Shown: positions 10,258 through 21,902, counted from the stretch's first letter. The stretch: 26,880 nt of DNA from Fragilaria crotonensis (GCA_022925895.1 JAKSYS010000765.1:1-26880); one strand, 5' to 3'. Made by a program: numbers and translations. Notes: generated from the letters alone by a model not told the origin.

Positions 10258-10879
10258 ATGTGCGACAGACTGTTGCAGCAATTTGAAGTGAACGGTGCTT
10301 TACCCATGACGTTTGCCAATGTTCAGGCAATGCTAACTACCATGCAGGAACAGCTCGTACGGCAACTCAGGGACAGTGCTGGTGTCAAACAACTTGCAGC
10401 GCCAGCAGTCACACCTAGTGCTACTGGGCGAGCAGCTCAGTGGCTCACCTGGTACCATCCAGGACGAGGCAAGTTTCAAGGTCCCCGACTTCAACTTCCC
10501 TCAGATGCTGACAATTAAACCGTGCTGGGATTTATACCTCCATGGCAACAACCTCCTGAGGATCAGACCCTACCGACTGCTGGACAACAACGACATGAGA
10601 ACACATGCAGACAAATGCCGGTTGTCAAACATGAAGGCAGTCTGCAAATTCATCATTCAACACACCGATGCCAATGTTCTTGATGCAAATGGAAGTGATG
10701 TCAATGTGCTCGATTCAAACCCTGAGGAGACCGACATTTATTTTGCTGGTGCCTGGCCACTGGCCGTAGCCAAACTAACGAACAACAACAACCGCAGCGA
10801 AAAGATTAGGGGGGATTTGGTTATGACTACAGTGTACAACCTGATCCAAAAGTATAAACGAGGAGCAAGGGAAGCATAA
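10258..10879 (+). CDS. Uncharacterised protein of a type seen near stramenopile transposons
   Basis: The ATG at 10258 gives about 207 residues, with one frame break near 10474 inside a conserved-looking block. The N-terminal ~55 residues are Gln-rich and helical. They are followed by a block TWYHPGRGKFQ, then VPDFNFPQMLTIKPCWDLYL, then HGNNLLRIRPYRLLDNNDM, and a helical C-terminus rich in Asp/Asn. The pattern F-x2-VP-x-F-x-FP...W-x-LY-x2-GN...RP-x-R-x-L...DM is one I associate from memory with uncharacterised mobile-element proteins in diatoms and oomycetes. It lies outside the right TIR of the 9.9-kb element, so it is either a remnant of a second element or a host gene. I cannot name a function. 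Confidence 0.55.
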
Positions 10880-11084
10880 AAATGCCTTCAGTTTTGGGAG
10901 TAGTACCACCTGCGTTAACACAGTAAAAGGTAGTAAAGGTAATCTCCACTCGTTTGCATCCTCAAGCATTGCGTGTCGGATGCTTGACACAAAGTAAGTA
11001 TCCATGCATCAGCAAGCCAGCAACCAAAGGTGACGAGGAGGCTCCCATGAACAGTTGAAATTCTACGAATAGTTACATAGCTAT

Positions 11085-11562
11085 TTGTGCATCGGCAAAT
11101 GCAAACAAGAGATGCCGTCAGAAACATGTTGGAATCATCTTTCAACAATAAAGCTGCGACAGTCCACCCAGCCAGCAGGAAAGACGCAGCAAATAGAACA
11201 GCTGTTAGCATCGCTCCCCAAGAAATCACCACCCACCAAAGCACACGACCAACTATGCTCGGGCATCAGCGTGGATGGAAAAGTTTACCCTCTTCATTCA
11301 GCGAGGCGAGTGGATTTGTCCTGGCTGCAAAAACTGCTCCGAGGTAAGATGCTGCGCCAAAACCCAATTCGAGCCATGCCAAACAGTTGTTTATCACCCA
11401 TTGCTTGTTGAATTCGTCTTGTTTGAAGCAATTGCAATAGCATTCAAAACATTGAGGAGAACGATGACTCCTACGATTTGTGGTAAAGGTGACAAAACTG
11501 CGGTCGTTGTTGCGTTGCTTCCACAAAACGTTCACCGAGACAATCCGGATCACTTGATTTAG
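11085..11562 (+). other. Weak coding remnant
   Basis: Two overlapping plus-strand frames (11085-11411 and 11275-11562) could be parts of one broken gene. The second contains a Cys cluster, ICPGCKNCSEVRCC. Minus-strand frames (11553-11266 and 11244-10915) are open over the same stretch, so strand is not settled. It could belong with 10258-10879 to a decayed second element. Confidence 0.25.
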
Positions 11563-12060
11563 TAAGGTGGCCAGTCCTTCTAGACTAGAAGGCTAGATTT
11601 ATCCACGGTGATGAAGGGACTTCGTAGAATCAAAATTATGCCCTTCATGCAAGCATGAATGGAGTATGGAATGCGGAGATATATCCAGAAAACAGGTCGT
11701 TTCTGATACCGTCATCCAGTTCACGCAACCGCCGAAGACAATGTTGGAATTTCCAATATAGGTTCTGGACATAATCCTCAACAAACTTGCATTTCAATTA
11801 CACTTGAAAAGCAAATGGCGCCAAATTGTACATGTTCGAAGTATCTTGTTCTCCACAGGTGTCATACCGAAGAAGGAAAAATGTCACTGCTGCCACATCT
11901 AGTAGTAGTACAGTAGATTACTTTGTAATACTGTGATAAATGTCATAAAATAAGCATAAACAATTAGCAAATTTAACGATGGGTTGAAACATAATGCGAG
12001 CAACGTACCTTGTTGTTTATTGTATCATGTGATACTGTGAATTAATTTCGCTGCTACTTG
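11563..12060. other. Intergenic, no gene seen
   Basis: This is AT-rich sequence with stops in all frames. I found no repeat or RNA gene that I could support. Confidence 0.5.
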
Positions 12061-12063
12061 TGA

Positions 12064-12482
12064 AAATTTGCACTCTTCGCTCCACAAACAAGACACCACG
12101 CATCACCATCGAGCACACTGACACATACTATACGTTGCAACGCACGTAGTAGAAAAGACGGCAGACCGCAGGATACGGCGAAGTTGAGGAGAGGTCTCAC
12201 ATCGGAAGGTGAATGTCTGGCAAAAGATGAATTGCTTTTATTAGAACATATGTGGTGGGATTTCGTGGTCAGTGGCGAGGATATGGATACTCGCTTCGAT
12301 GCCGATTCACTGCCTATATTCAAATACACGTACAAATCGCGTGGACTACTGGATGTTCCCCTACTGTATTGGTGTTCGGGGTTGTCAGATTCAATCTGAC
12401 AAAACCCGTGGGTTATAAGATCTTCAAAGAGGGGGGTGGGGTACTTGAACCTCATACTACGGTAGGTAGTAGCTCGTACTGA
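12064..12482. other. Open stretch of uncertain strand upstream of the large host gene
   Basis: On the plus strand a frame is open from 12064 to 12399 and continues in the next frame to 12482. It includes DELLLLEHMWWDFVVSGEDM, which looks protein-like, but there is no ATG before 12250. On the minus strand 12497-12054 is open with several Cys/His residues. The plus reading could be a missing N-terminal part of the gene that follows. The stretch 12483-12677 has stops in every plus frame, so an intron or more sequence errors would be needed. Confidence 0.25.
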
Positions 12483-12677
12483 AAAATGACAGTGCAAGTA
12501 CTAGGAGTGACACGGTGACATGACACGCAGTTGCTGCTGTTGACGAGCAACCAGATGCGGAACGGAATTGAATCTTCATCCGGTGATCCACAAAACCACT
12601 AACGAGACCACCAGGATGATGCTCGACTATTGTGTGTCTTAGGATCTGAGCTTTCGAAACAACTGCGATTGTAGGCG

Positions 12678-15600
12678 ATGAAGACCCCATGGCAGTATGA
12701 ATGGAAACGACCAAAGGTAGACGAGCTCCCCGTTGACCATGGAGATGAGTCTGCTCTCTGTGTGACGGCTGCACTCGTGGATCCCTTCGAGCTGAACAAG
12801 CTCACCACCACTCCACTATTAATTACTGTCACGCTGTACAGTGATGATGGTTCATTGGGACATCGAATGCTTTTGAGACTCGTTGAACCACCATCAACAG
12901 AATTACAGTCACGGGAGTTGCGATGGCCTGGGTCCATGCTAGGTGATAATCAAGGGGGAGGAGTTGTGTCAATTGAGCTGTGCCGGAAATCAAGGCAGTC
13001 GAAGTCACTTACTTCTGCTGATGCCCTTGATGTGATTCAGCTCATGGCTCTGGGAATTGTCAATAACGTATCGATTCAAATGGGTGACCAACCAGAACAG
13101 GAAGTAGAAGCCGTTGTCCACTCCCACGGCTCGCAGGACGGGACGCCTCTGATCTGACTGAACTCATGCTGGCGTGCTTAACTTCGAATGGGCATGTGCA
13201 TCTGTATAAGGCACTCGATTTGTTGAAACCTGTTCACGAGGATGTCGACGCAAAGCATGAGTTTGGATTTGGAATGGCAAGTCTGTTGTTGGGAACTGAT
13301 ATCTTCCGGCGGGTTCAAGAATCTCTCTACCCACTTAGCCAACCTTGCGGTACAGTACAACTCTCGGTGCCGCTAAGACAAAAGGAGACCCGAAAACCTA
13401 GATCCTTCTTTTCGTTCTTTTCCCACCAAGAGAAAGAGGAAGGAGCCGAGATTCATGTGTGGGACGAGTCCTTTTGGAATTCGACTGAGAGATCGACGGC
13501 CGTCCATCGGACGCTACATAATATTCCGACTGGCATGGTATCTGCTTTCCAGTACGTTGTCGTCTTTGGTCGAGGAAGTCGTATCCGACGTATTCGAAAG
13601 AAGCAACAGCGTGATGTTGTTGTTGTGGAAGGGTTGGAAGCGTTGAAAGACAACGAAGCGGAATCAACCAACGACCAATGGTGGCAGGGTGAACCTGAAA
13701 CGAAAGACGATGCACCCCAACTGGACGATCAGGAGCCATGGTGGAAAAGTGGTGCGGATGAGGATGAAGTCGTCGAAACGACCGAAACCGGCGGCTTTGT
13801 TTCATTTATCGATCTTCACCACGCGTCGGAAACCCGCACTCTCTACCTTCCATTCGCGCCCAAGGCGCTTTATCCATTGTGTTGGGGTGACTTGGCGTTT
13901 GTGGTTGTTCTAGCCGATGAATCTGTGACCCCAGATCGTTGTGCCAAAGCTATGGCAATTCGTGTCGATTCTTCCAGGAAGGTTTTCTTTGATTGTGGTG
14001 CGACTCCTACATCTCCCGCGGATGAGGAAATGGAGATCATTACTGCGGACGGAAGGCTTATAAAGAAATCAGCTTGCGAGGTGCGACGCTTCACTCTTAT
14101 TCCCATTACTTTGCCTATCGACGATCATCTTTCTTCTACGACAATTCGGACTATGACTGTATCATCCTTGTTGAGCAGTCCTCCCAGCATCGAACTGCTC
14201 TACAAGAGCCCCACTGGTGACAACGAAGATCTTTGTGATGTGGCAATGACCTTGAACTATCTCCATTGCTTCGATACATTGGAATCAAGCGACCTGCCTT
14301 CGTATGCCCACTATACAAATAAGTCCTCACCCATACCTGTCATTCGGACCAGACAGAGTGTCAGAAACGCTGCTCGACTATCTCGATCATTCGACTTGAG
14401 ATCTATCGAAAGCGCTTGGTCGCGCTCTTTCCAGGGCTGTTCCTTCTTCTACATTGAACGAGCCCTTTTTTTCATCTGCTGGGATGGTGCGACGGAAGGT
14501 GAAGGCGCCTACGTGGTGGAGTTGGTGGACCACCTAGGTGACATGAACAATGGTCCTGTCACTTGCACGATTTTAGCACTAGAGCAATCCAACCATGCGT
14601 ACTCCAACCTCGCTGACGAGCTCTATGTGACTGCTACTGCTGATACCGAAGTCTCGCTTAAAGAGCCGAATTTATTTGTCATCACTCAAACTGAGCAAGG
14701 TAATTTTGAAACCGCAACATCCGACGACGAACGTGGAGATGGCAGCAACATTGTGATCGATGCATTGGATAGTATCTCATCGTTAAGTTATCGTGGCACC
14801 GAATCGATGCTATCCCCGTCGAACTCTCCAAAAGTCAAGCGATCACAACGTCTGTCTCACCTTGAGAAGTCACATCGACTTGTGCAAAAGTGCGACTCTT
14901 GGGCAATGCTAGGAGATACAGAGGAGAGTCGTGCCACCTTTGAATCACAAGTGCCAGTCCTCCTATCCGTCCTCCACAGTCATGCTCAGGTATTTTCACT
15001 CCGACATTGTTTCGTTAGGAACGTTGAAGCGACTCCCTTTTATCATGTCCTGAGCTGGCTGTCTCAGCGTGAGGATTATTTTACTGCCTCTTGCATCGCC
15101 CTTGGGCTCCTTGGTGATGTGGAATCGTGGCACGAACTTAAGCTCCTCAAATGCACTGGAGAAGATGACTACGACGATGATCAAGACAGCCTCGAGTGTA
15201 TTTTGGACAGTATTGTCCCCCTTTATCCGAAAGGAACGCTATCATTGTATCCTAGACAGTCCGTTGTCTCTCACGTGGCCGATATGGCAATAGGTTGCTT
15301 AGCGAAAGGTGGCCTTGTCATGTCAACGATCTTGGATTCCTTCTTGCGACGCAACACAGACTATGACTCAGCAAAGGCCGAGTTAATGCTTGCGGCCGTG
15401 ACTACAAGATGTGTGTCTCGTGAGCCTGAGACGGTAAATATTGCTATGGGATCAGGGTACGAATACTCCGAAAACTCCAATCCGGAAGACCTGCTTTGGG
15501 CTCTGAGGGCGCTTCTATCTGTTGGTGTTGCGAGAGATGAATTGTCCCGAGCTATTGTGCTTGTGAACGTTGCTATGCCTGACGAATTACGGTATCGAAA

Positions 15601-16898
15601 ACCCACGAGCTCCGATGCGCGCTCGCCCCCTCTGGACTTCTGCAAGGCTATGGTTTCCACTATCATATCAGCGTCTCCGGATGCGGCGTCTCTTCTGCTG
15701 GGCTTAGTTGATGAGGAGTCTCGGAAAAGATATTGGAGGTCTCTTTCACGGGAGGCTCAACTTGAGTTTGCACTCATTGATGTTGACGACAAATGTCCGT
15801 TGCTGTGCCAGGAAGAAGTTCGAATATGGGCGCTGAAGTGCTTAGACGAGTGTGTCACCCAGGAAGCGTCACCAACTGCAGTCAATCTGAATGATTTGAT
15901 GCCCACGAGCTGGTTGCGAAGGTTGTGCGAGGGCTGCTTACAAAACGCAGAATGCGACTTCGGTCAGATTCTAACATATGGCGTTTCTGACAGTCCCGAT
16001 GACGATGACGAGGGGACGCTGAAGTACGTGACTGAATTCGCGAACATTCAGCAAGCCCTCACGGCTACCTCATCTAGTTGCGGGCTTGATTTTGACCTCA
16101 TTATTCCTGCGCTTCTCATTTTGCAGCAGCGCGAAATGACTTGGAACGAGGAAGCTGTGGTCTCAACTCAACGTGTCTTGGATGCAGCATGTTACATGGC
16201 AGGTCGTCATGGACATAGCACTTTTCCCTTCGATGGCTCGACTGTCATGCGGCAATGCGTATCGGCAAGCAATGTAGCTGCTGGAGCCAACTTACTCGGA
16301 GGCACGAATGGCTTGGTCCTGAGTTGCTGTGATATTCTGATCCAAGGCGCGGCAATTTGACATGGCGACAGCTGAATCATACATATTAGATGACAATCTG
16401 TCACCGGCAGTTTTGACTTCACGTGAAGCTGATCGAGAAAATTCTTCGCGATTACTGACGGGCACCGCCAGGTCTTGTGGCTGCTCTTGAACCACGTGCT
16501 TAACGTGCGAACGTTCGGAGAGTTTCGTCCCATCCACATGCGGGGTAAGGTGGACCCCGTATTTGCCGCGCAAGCTTGTCTGCGAACATGGTTGGCATTG
16601 TCTAGTTCAACAGACTCAACCCCTTGGTTAGTGAATGGTTGCGCCGCAATCTTGAGATTGACGGCGAAAAATTAGTCCCAAAAGGCTTGCGCTGTGCCGC
16701 GCTCACGCGAGTCCTGATGTGGCTGACCTCGGATCAGTCTACAGACGAATTAGCCACAATCATGGGGTTGAGAGCACCTTCCTTGTCCAACTTGCGCAGT
16801 CTTGCCATGGTTTGTTGGAAACCGTTCCCAGTCGGTGGCAGAAGACATTATTGCCCGTGCCGATGACAACTTTCGTTCTCCAATACCTTTCCCATTAG
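12678..16898 (+). CDS. Large unrecognised host protein (~1400 aa), beta-rich N-terminus, helical C-terminus
   Basis: The ATG at 12678 opens a frame to 13157. The next frame then runs 1064 residues without a break to 16360, and coding continues through several frame changes to the TAG at 16896-16898. The first break is repaired by adding G to the GGG run at 13140-13142. The N-terminal third reads as short beta strands (for example LACLTSNGHVHLYKAL), as in a propeller, with an acidic Trp-rich insert (QWWQGEPETKDDAP, EPWWKSGADEDEV). From about residue 720 it is Leu-rich and helical (FYHVLSWLSQREDYFTASCI), as in a solenoid, to the end. Propeller-plus-solenoid layouts are used by coat, tethering and nuclear-pore proteins, but I see no family-specific motif and do not assign one. 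It has no signal peptide or membrane segment. The true start may lie upstream. Confidence 0.75.
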
Positions 16899-17454
16899 CC
16901 ACCTTATAGTGTTTGCTTCGCTTAAATCAACCCTCTTGCTTCGCTCCACATTCTTCTACGAGAAGTGTTTGATTTCCTAACTCTACAACTACAGCTATTG
17001 TAGTTTAAGAATTGATCGGCGTAGCGCAAATACTACAAGCCAGTGCTTACAGATTGCGATGGCGTGCTAAACCGGCAAACTACCGGTAGAAGTTTTCTGT
17101 TTGCCCATCTGTATGCTATACCGGTAGGATATGTCAGCATGCGAGTACTACCGGTAGTACCAGGTGGTAATCATACCGAAGTTGTGGTACAACTACTTGT
17201 ACCAGGTATGGAGGACGAATTGTCTACTGTTGTTTGTTTGTTTGTCTGCGTAGATAAAATTACCAACACACTTGGACCAGCACACACATCGACGAACACA
17301 ACAAAACGCATTCCGAGAAGAATACTACAGTATCAGATGGATCGTAGCAGACGAGACCATTGCCCCCGTTTCATGCGGGTTGCCAGCAGCCGTCATGGAG
17401 CCAGAGAAAGACATTAGCTCCTGATTGTTTCCGACCCTAATCCGTGTTTTGCAA
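16899..17454 (+). promoter_or_regulatory. Intergenic region with ACCGGT palindromes upstream of XPF
   Basis: About 555 bp lie between two same-strand genes. It holds CTACCGGTAG at 17080-17089, TACCGGTAG at 17119-17127 and a perfect 16-bp palindrome GTACTACCGGTAGTAC at 17145-17160, with further GGTAC/TACC words to 17210. A 125-codon frame (17043-17417) crosses these repeats and is not credible as a gene. The region presumably contains the 3' UTR of the upstream gene and the XPF promoter. Confidence 0.5.
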
Positions 17455-20449
17455 ATGTCGACTTCGAATAGAAATGATACAAGGAACGACGATGACGAGT
17501 CCAGCACTCAACATCCACTGGTTCCAACCGGCCTCCTGCCCGCGTACTTGGCGGAAGCCTTCGGAGAAATCTATGAAGAAGACGGCCTCTTGGTTTTGGG
17601 TAAGGGATTGGGGCTGTTGCCTCTGTTAGCTGCCTTTGTCCGTTTCTACGGTGACGTTGAAGAAGGATATAGTGCAGATTCCAACGCAAAGAAGCCTCCG
17701 CTTGTCTTTGTTTTGGGTCTCAAGGACAATGAACGCAACGCGCTGGTATCGATACTGGAAACATGGGGAACACCTCCACATCTTCTTCCGACGATGGTGA
17801 CGAACGAGAGTGGACAGGGAAAAGATCGAGCCGGTAGGTTTCTTCGAGGCTTTTGTAATCAGGTTTACTTATATTTCCCTGGCGAGAACTCACTGATTTC
17901 TCTCAGTTCTTTACCAGCAAGGTGGAATTTTTGTATAACGACGCGTATTCTTATTGTAGACCTTTGACTAGCATCGCCAACCCCAGCGACATTGAGGAAT
18001 GCTGGTTGCGCATGCCGAGAATGTGACAGAACAATCCACCGAGGCATTCATTCTTAGAATCTTTCAGACGCAAAAGCAATTCGCCTCGAAGGATGGAACT
18101 GGTAAGGGATTCATCAGCTTTTCGGAATCACCTGAGGTGCTTCTTTCGGGTTTTGCCAAGATTGACAAGGTGATGAAGGCTCTGTATGTGCGGCGACTAT
18201 ATTTGTACCCACGATTTCACTCAACCATCGCTGATGAACTTGAGCGACGAGCCCCTCATGTGGATGAACTCCATCAACAATTGACGCCAAAGATGAAGGA
18301 GATCCAAATGCAATAGCTGCTGCAGTGCAAACATGTATTCGAGAGCTTAAGGCGTCAACAACCTTGCTGGAGTGGAAGGACGACGAGCTGTCTGTTGAGA
18401 ACTGTGTCACCCAAGATTTTGATCGGGCTATTTCACGGCAGTTGGAAGGTGACTGGCACCGTCTCAAACCTCAGACAAAGCAACTAGTTCAAGACCTCCG
18501 CACACCCGAACTCTTTTTCTGTCTCTGATTCATTATGATTGCATTGCCTTTTGGAAACTGATTAACTCTATCAAGACGATTTCCGCTGCATCGCGGCAGC
18601 CAAGCATGTGGTTGTTTACTCCTGCTGCCGATATGCTTTTTCGAAAAGCCAAAGAGCGCTTGTACAATGTTGTAAGGCCAAAGCCGACACAGAATGTGCC
18701 TGACCCCGTTGCCAAACTTGAACCTATCTTGGAAGAGAATCCCAAATGGCGGCTTTTGCGACAGATTGTCAAGGAAATTCATGACGAAACCGCGAAATCT
18801 CCAAATACAACGGCTTCTGTAAATGTCCTCATCATGGTCAAAGATGAGACATCAGTGGAAGTGATACGCAGCTATCTTGTGGATGGCAAAGAAAAGACTA
18901 TGACAGGTCGCTGGCTACGATATCTAGAAGGTCACAACGATCGGTCCAGATCAATTACCAAAAACGCCGGTGGCTCCTCTGCCATCACTGAAGAAAGTCG
19001 ACTGCTACTCGAAGATGAACAACGTGCTCGACAAGCTCTCTATGGTCGAAACTCATCGAGGGCCTTGACAGGATCGAAACGCAAGAACTTAAACCAAGTC
19101 CCTGACTACATGCGCAAGCATCGCAAGGTTGCTGCTGAAAAGAGTCGAGGCATAGCTACGAGACAGACCGAAGACCTAGAACGCAGGGCTGTACTCGATG
19201 AAGCGTTGGAGGTCACAGACCACGATTTAGGTTCCACGTTGCCGCGCTTATTAGAAAGGAACGAGGAGGACAACGATGACAACGATGAATCCAAGTGGTT
19301 CGACGTTCACATGGCAAACGAAATGCGACTGTTCATCAGAAGTTATTCATCGATTGATGGAGATCAAGCAAGTTTATTGCTTCAAGATCTCAACCTCGTT
19401 ATGTCGTCCTCTATGACGCGGATGTCTCTTTCGTTCGAGCAGTTGAAATCCACTCCAGTTTGCAACCTGATGATCAGGAACGTATTCGGGTATATTTCAT
19501 GCTGTTCGAAGCCAGTGCAGAAGAAAAGAAATTCCGAAAGGCACTTGAACGAGAGCAGAACGCCTTTGAACGGCTGATTCACCACAAAAAGATAATGGCA
19601 CCCACCTTTAACACATTGTCCGGAACTACTCAAGAGATGCAGCAGGCTATGGAGAGTGGGTGTGTGGCAGGAACGTATGCCGGCGGTTCATTGCCGTTGT
19701 CTGTTGACACTCGCACTGGAAGAGGGAAGGCCAAGGCTGACACTGAGAAACGAGACATTGCTGTTGATGTGCGAGAATTTCGTTCGGCTCTACCCTCCAT
19801 ATTGCACCAAGGAGGCATGCGCCTTGCCCCAGTGACTCTGACCGTCGGCGATTTCGTCCTCAGCAATGTGCATTGTGTCGAAAGGAAATCAATCTCTGAT
19901 CTTTGGGAGCTTTGCATCCGGTCGGCTCTTCACACAAGCCGAGAGCATGTCCAAATGTTACAAGTGCCTCTTGCCTTCTAATCGAATTTGACCCCAGCAA
20001 GTCGTTTTGCTTACAGAACGTTAACGAAATGGGAATCGAAATTCGAACAGACTCGGTTTGCTCAAAGATGGTTCTACTGACGTCGCACTTTTCAATTACG
20101 GCTCCTCTGGTCGCGGAGTCCCCACGAGACTCTGCGGATCTTCAAGGATTTGAAGCAGAACCACGATGAGGTAGATGTTGACAAGGCTGTGGAAATGGGC
20201 AGAAACGAATCAGTTGAAGCTTTCCTGAAGGAAGCGGACGAAGACGACGACGAAATCAATGAAGTTGCACGTGACATGCTGTTGCGGTTACCGGGAGTCA
20301 ACGTCCACAACGCAAGGAAGATCATGCAAGGGTGTGATTCGATTGCAGAATTAGTAGACTTGCCACGCGACGAACTGAAACGCATCGCTGGACCTGTTAC
20401 CGGGCAAAAGCTCTTCACGTTCTTTCGCCAAAAGATGGGAGCGACGTAA
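17455..20449 (+). CDS. ERCC4: DNA repair endonuclease XPF (ERCC4/RAD1)
   Basis: This is the structure-specific endonuclease subunit that, with ERCC1, cuts 5' of lesions in nucleotide excision and crosslink repair in the nucleus. The ATG at 17455 is chosen because EDGLLVLGKGLGLLPLL of the XPF N-terminal helicase-like domain follows in frame. After a 73-bp intron come YQQGGIF and TRILIVDL, then ALYVRRLYLYPRFHS and ENPKWRLL. The nuclease core shows VGDFVLSNVHCVERKSISDL (19846-19903), containing the GD...ERK-x3-D active site, then LIEFDPSKSF. The C-terminal helix-hairpin-helix LLRLPGVNVHNARKIM follows. About 970 residues fit the family (human 916). At least nine frame breaks occur. Six are repaired by one base in a homopolymer run (17928, 17963, 17996, 18306, 18505, 19392). 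I therefore regard the gene as functional. Confidence 0.93.
17834..17906 (+). other. Intron in XPF (73 bp)
   Basis: The donor is GTAGGT after GAGCCG and the acceptor is TCTCTCAG before TTCTTTACC. Removing it joins DRA to VLYQQGGIF, exactly the expected XPF sequence, whereas the intron itself translates to nothing conserved. Confidence 0.8.
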
Positions 20450-20780
20450 TTGAGCCGTTTGCTTGCTGACAGGAAAATGGTCTTGTGGCGCTATTGAGAT
20501 CTACCTAAACCAACTTCTTGACCTTCCACTGTCGATATAATTCCGAAGCTCAATTCATGCTTGCTGCAGTCAAACCTCGCTTCTGCCATTAGTCACTTAG
20601 TGTTGGCTATTGGCTACTATTTCCGATATCTACATATGCTATGCTAGCTATTTTCGACGTGGATGCTTTATTCGAGTCAGGTAGACTCATCAACGACGTT
20701 CAACTTGTTGACAACGAAGTGTCTATCGGAGAAGGTCATCCATCCATCAGTAGCAGGTAACATCATAAGACTGATAATAC
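20450..20780. other. Convergent intergenic region, no gene seen
   Basis: This stretch lies between the 3' ends of XPF (plus) and the lumen protein (minus). I see no conserved frame, repeat or RNA gene here. Confidence 0.5.
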
Positions 20781-21329
20781 TCAAGGCATTGTTGCCTCAT
20801 CGCTATACTGCAACGGTATGGTCAAGGAGTCTTCCGCAACAGCCACAAAACTTGCCAATGCCGTGACACTGTCCTTGTAGACTCCCAATAGCTCGCCATC
20901 TTTCAGCTTTCTGCCCCTGACACCGAATCCAGCCGTAGTGTACAACTTTTCGAACGATGAAATAAAGCTTTGGTACGAAGAAGCCAGTTTTTCGGCATCC
21001 ATGCCATCTTCTCCCCACGGACCAGCGTGGTGCATGCCTTGCGAATCTCGGAAATGGAGGCTCTCGGATCGCTGCCATTAACTCCAGGTACTGATCATTC
21101 ACGACATAAAGTTCTAGTGCATCAATCAGCTTCTGGCACGCTTGACGCCTCGAATGGCGGTGGATGAGGCGACCTTGTTTGTAACGTCAGCGTGAGCTGC
21201 GTGTGGAAGTAGGACGGATCCGGCAAGCGATGCCGCTGCTGCATCCAGAAGCTGTCGACGGGAAGAAGGAGACTACCGAAAATCCTTGACCACCGTCAGG
21301 CAAGAGAGAAGCAACAACGTTAACTTCAT
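20781..21329 (-). CDS. Thylakoid-lumen protein, PsbQ/Psb31-like candidate
   Basis: The ATG at 21329 begins MKLTLLLLSCLTVV, a secretory signal as used for entry into complex plastids. It is followed by SSRRQLLDAAAASLAGSV, a twin-arginine leader ending in PHAAHA before DVTNKV, a clear lumenal cleavage site. The mature part (~130 residues) is all-helical: LIDALELYVVNDQYLELMAA, then EDGMDAEKLASSYQSFISSF, then DSVTALASFVAVAEDSL. Size, targeting and four-helix character fit the PsbQ-type extrinsic proteins of photosystem II, including the diatom Psb31 class, but I cannot separate these without alignment. Breaks at 21013-21016 (CCCC), 21061 and 21135 are each repaired by one base in a run. A further break near 21276 lies between the signal and the Tat leader, where an in-frame TAG appears. 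Confidence 0.65.
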
Positions 21330-21422
21330 GATGAGTTTCGAGTATATACTTGTTGATGTGCACGATGACGTGATTTCAATCCGATGGCGGTAGTTTTTTC
21401 GCTTTACTGATGCTGTCATGAG

Positions 21423-21464
21423 TGAGTCATGACTCCTGGTTCATGACTCATGACTCATGACTCA
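21423..21464 (+). repeat. TGAGTCA plus three tandem TGACTCA heptamers
   Basis: TGAGTCA is at 21423-21429. Three head-to-tail copies of TGACTCA follow at 21444-21450, 21451-21457 and 21458-21464. TGA(C/G)TCA is the classical AP-1/GCN4 bZIP site. The array sits about 100-130 bp upstream of the lumen-protein start codon. Confidence 0.85.
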
Positions 21465-21597
21465 TGACATGTGACATCCTTACTAGTGGTATTTGGGAGG
21501 TGGCGCGACGGGCGTTGCGAGAGGCTTGTGGCTGGCGTTGTGCAACGGGTGTGTGATCTGTTATTTAGATGGCGTACTGTGCGAGGTATTGGCGGTT

Positions 21598-21730
21598 ACC
21601 AGGTACTGGTAGTACCTCATGCAAGTCATGCACGTGTACTCCAGTACCAGGTACTGTATCTCATACAAGGTACTTGTACATCGCCAGTACTCCAGTATGG
21701 AATATATCTATGAAATGTACAGTACCAGTC
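21598..21730. repeat. GTAC-rich intergenic repeat tract
   Basis: The tract holds many copies of GTAC in words such as CCAGGTACTG, CCAGTACC and GGTACTTGTAC in both orientations. Similar GTAC words occur in the intergenic stretches at 17145-17210 and 24015-24050, suggesting a dispersed genome-wide palindromic repeat. Confidence 0.5.
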
Positions 21731-21902
21731 CTTCACCACCAAGGGAAACATCCCATAGAAGAAGAAGTAAAAGCAACTTACCACTGCCGTGTCGTCAAGG
21801 ACTGCAGTCCCTGGTAGCATCCAACATCGTCTGGTTTCAGGTTCCAGGATACTCCGGAGAACACTGTAGTTGGTTGTCAATCGCCGTCCTCGTCAGGATA
21901 CG

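Larger units (their letters stand above)
21330..21902. promoter_or_regulatory. Divergent intergenic region with bZIP-type sites and GTAC-rich repeats
   Basis: About 570 bp lie between the lumen-protein gene (minus) and the coiled-coil gene (plus). It contains GATGACGTGAT near 21364, the TGACTCA array at 21423-21464 and a stretch rich in GTACC/GTACT words at 21598-21730. Frames crossing the GTAC tract (21471-21951) are not credible genes. Confidence 0.5.

Noticed and set aside
17043..17417. 125-codon plus-strand frame upstream of XPF
   Set aside because: It crosses the palindromic repeats, shows no protein features and overlaps the expected promoter.
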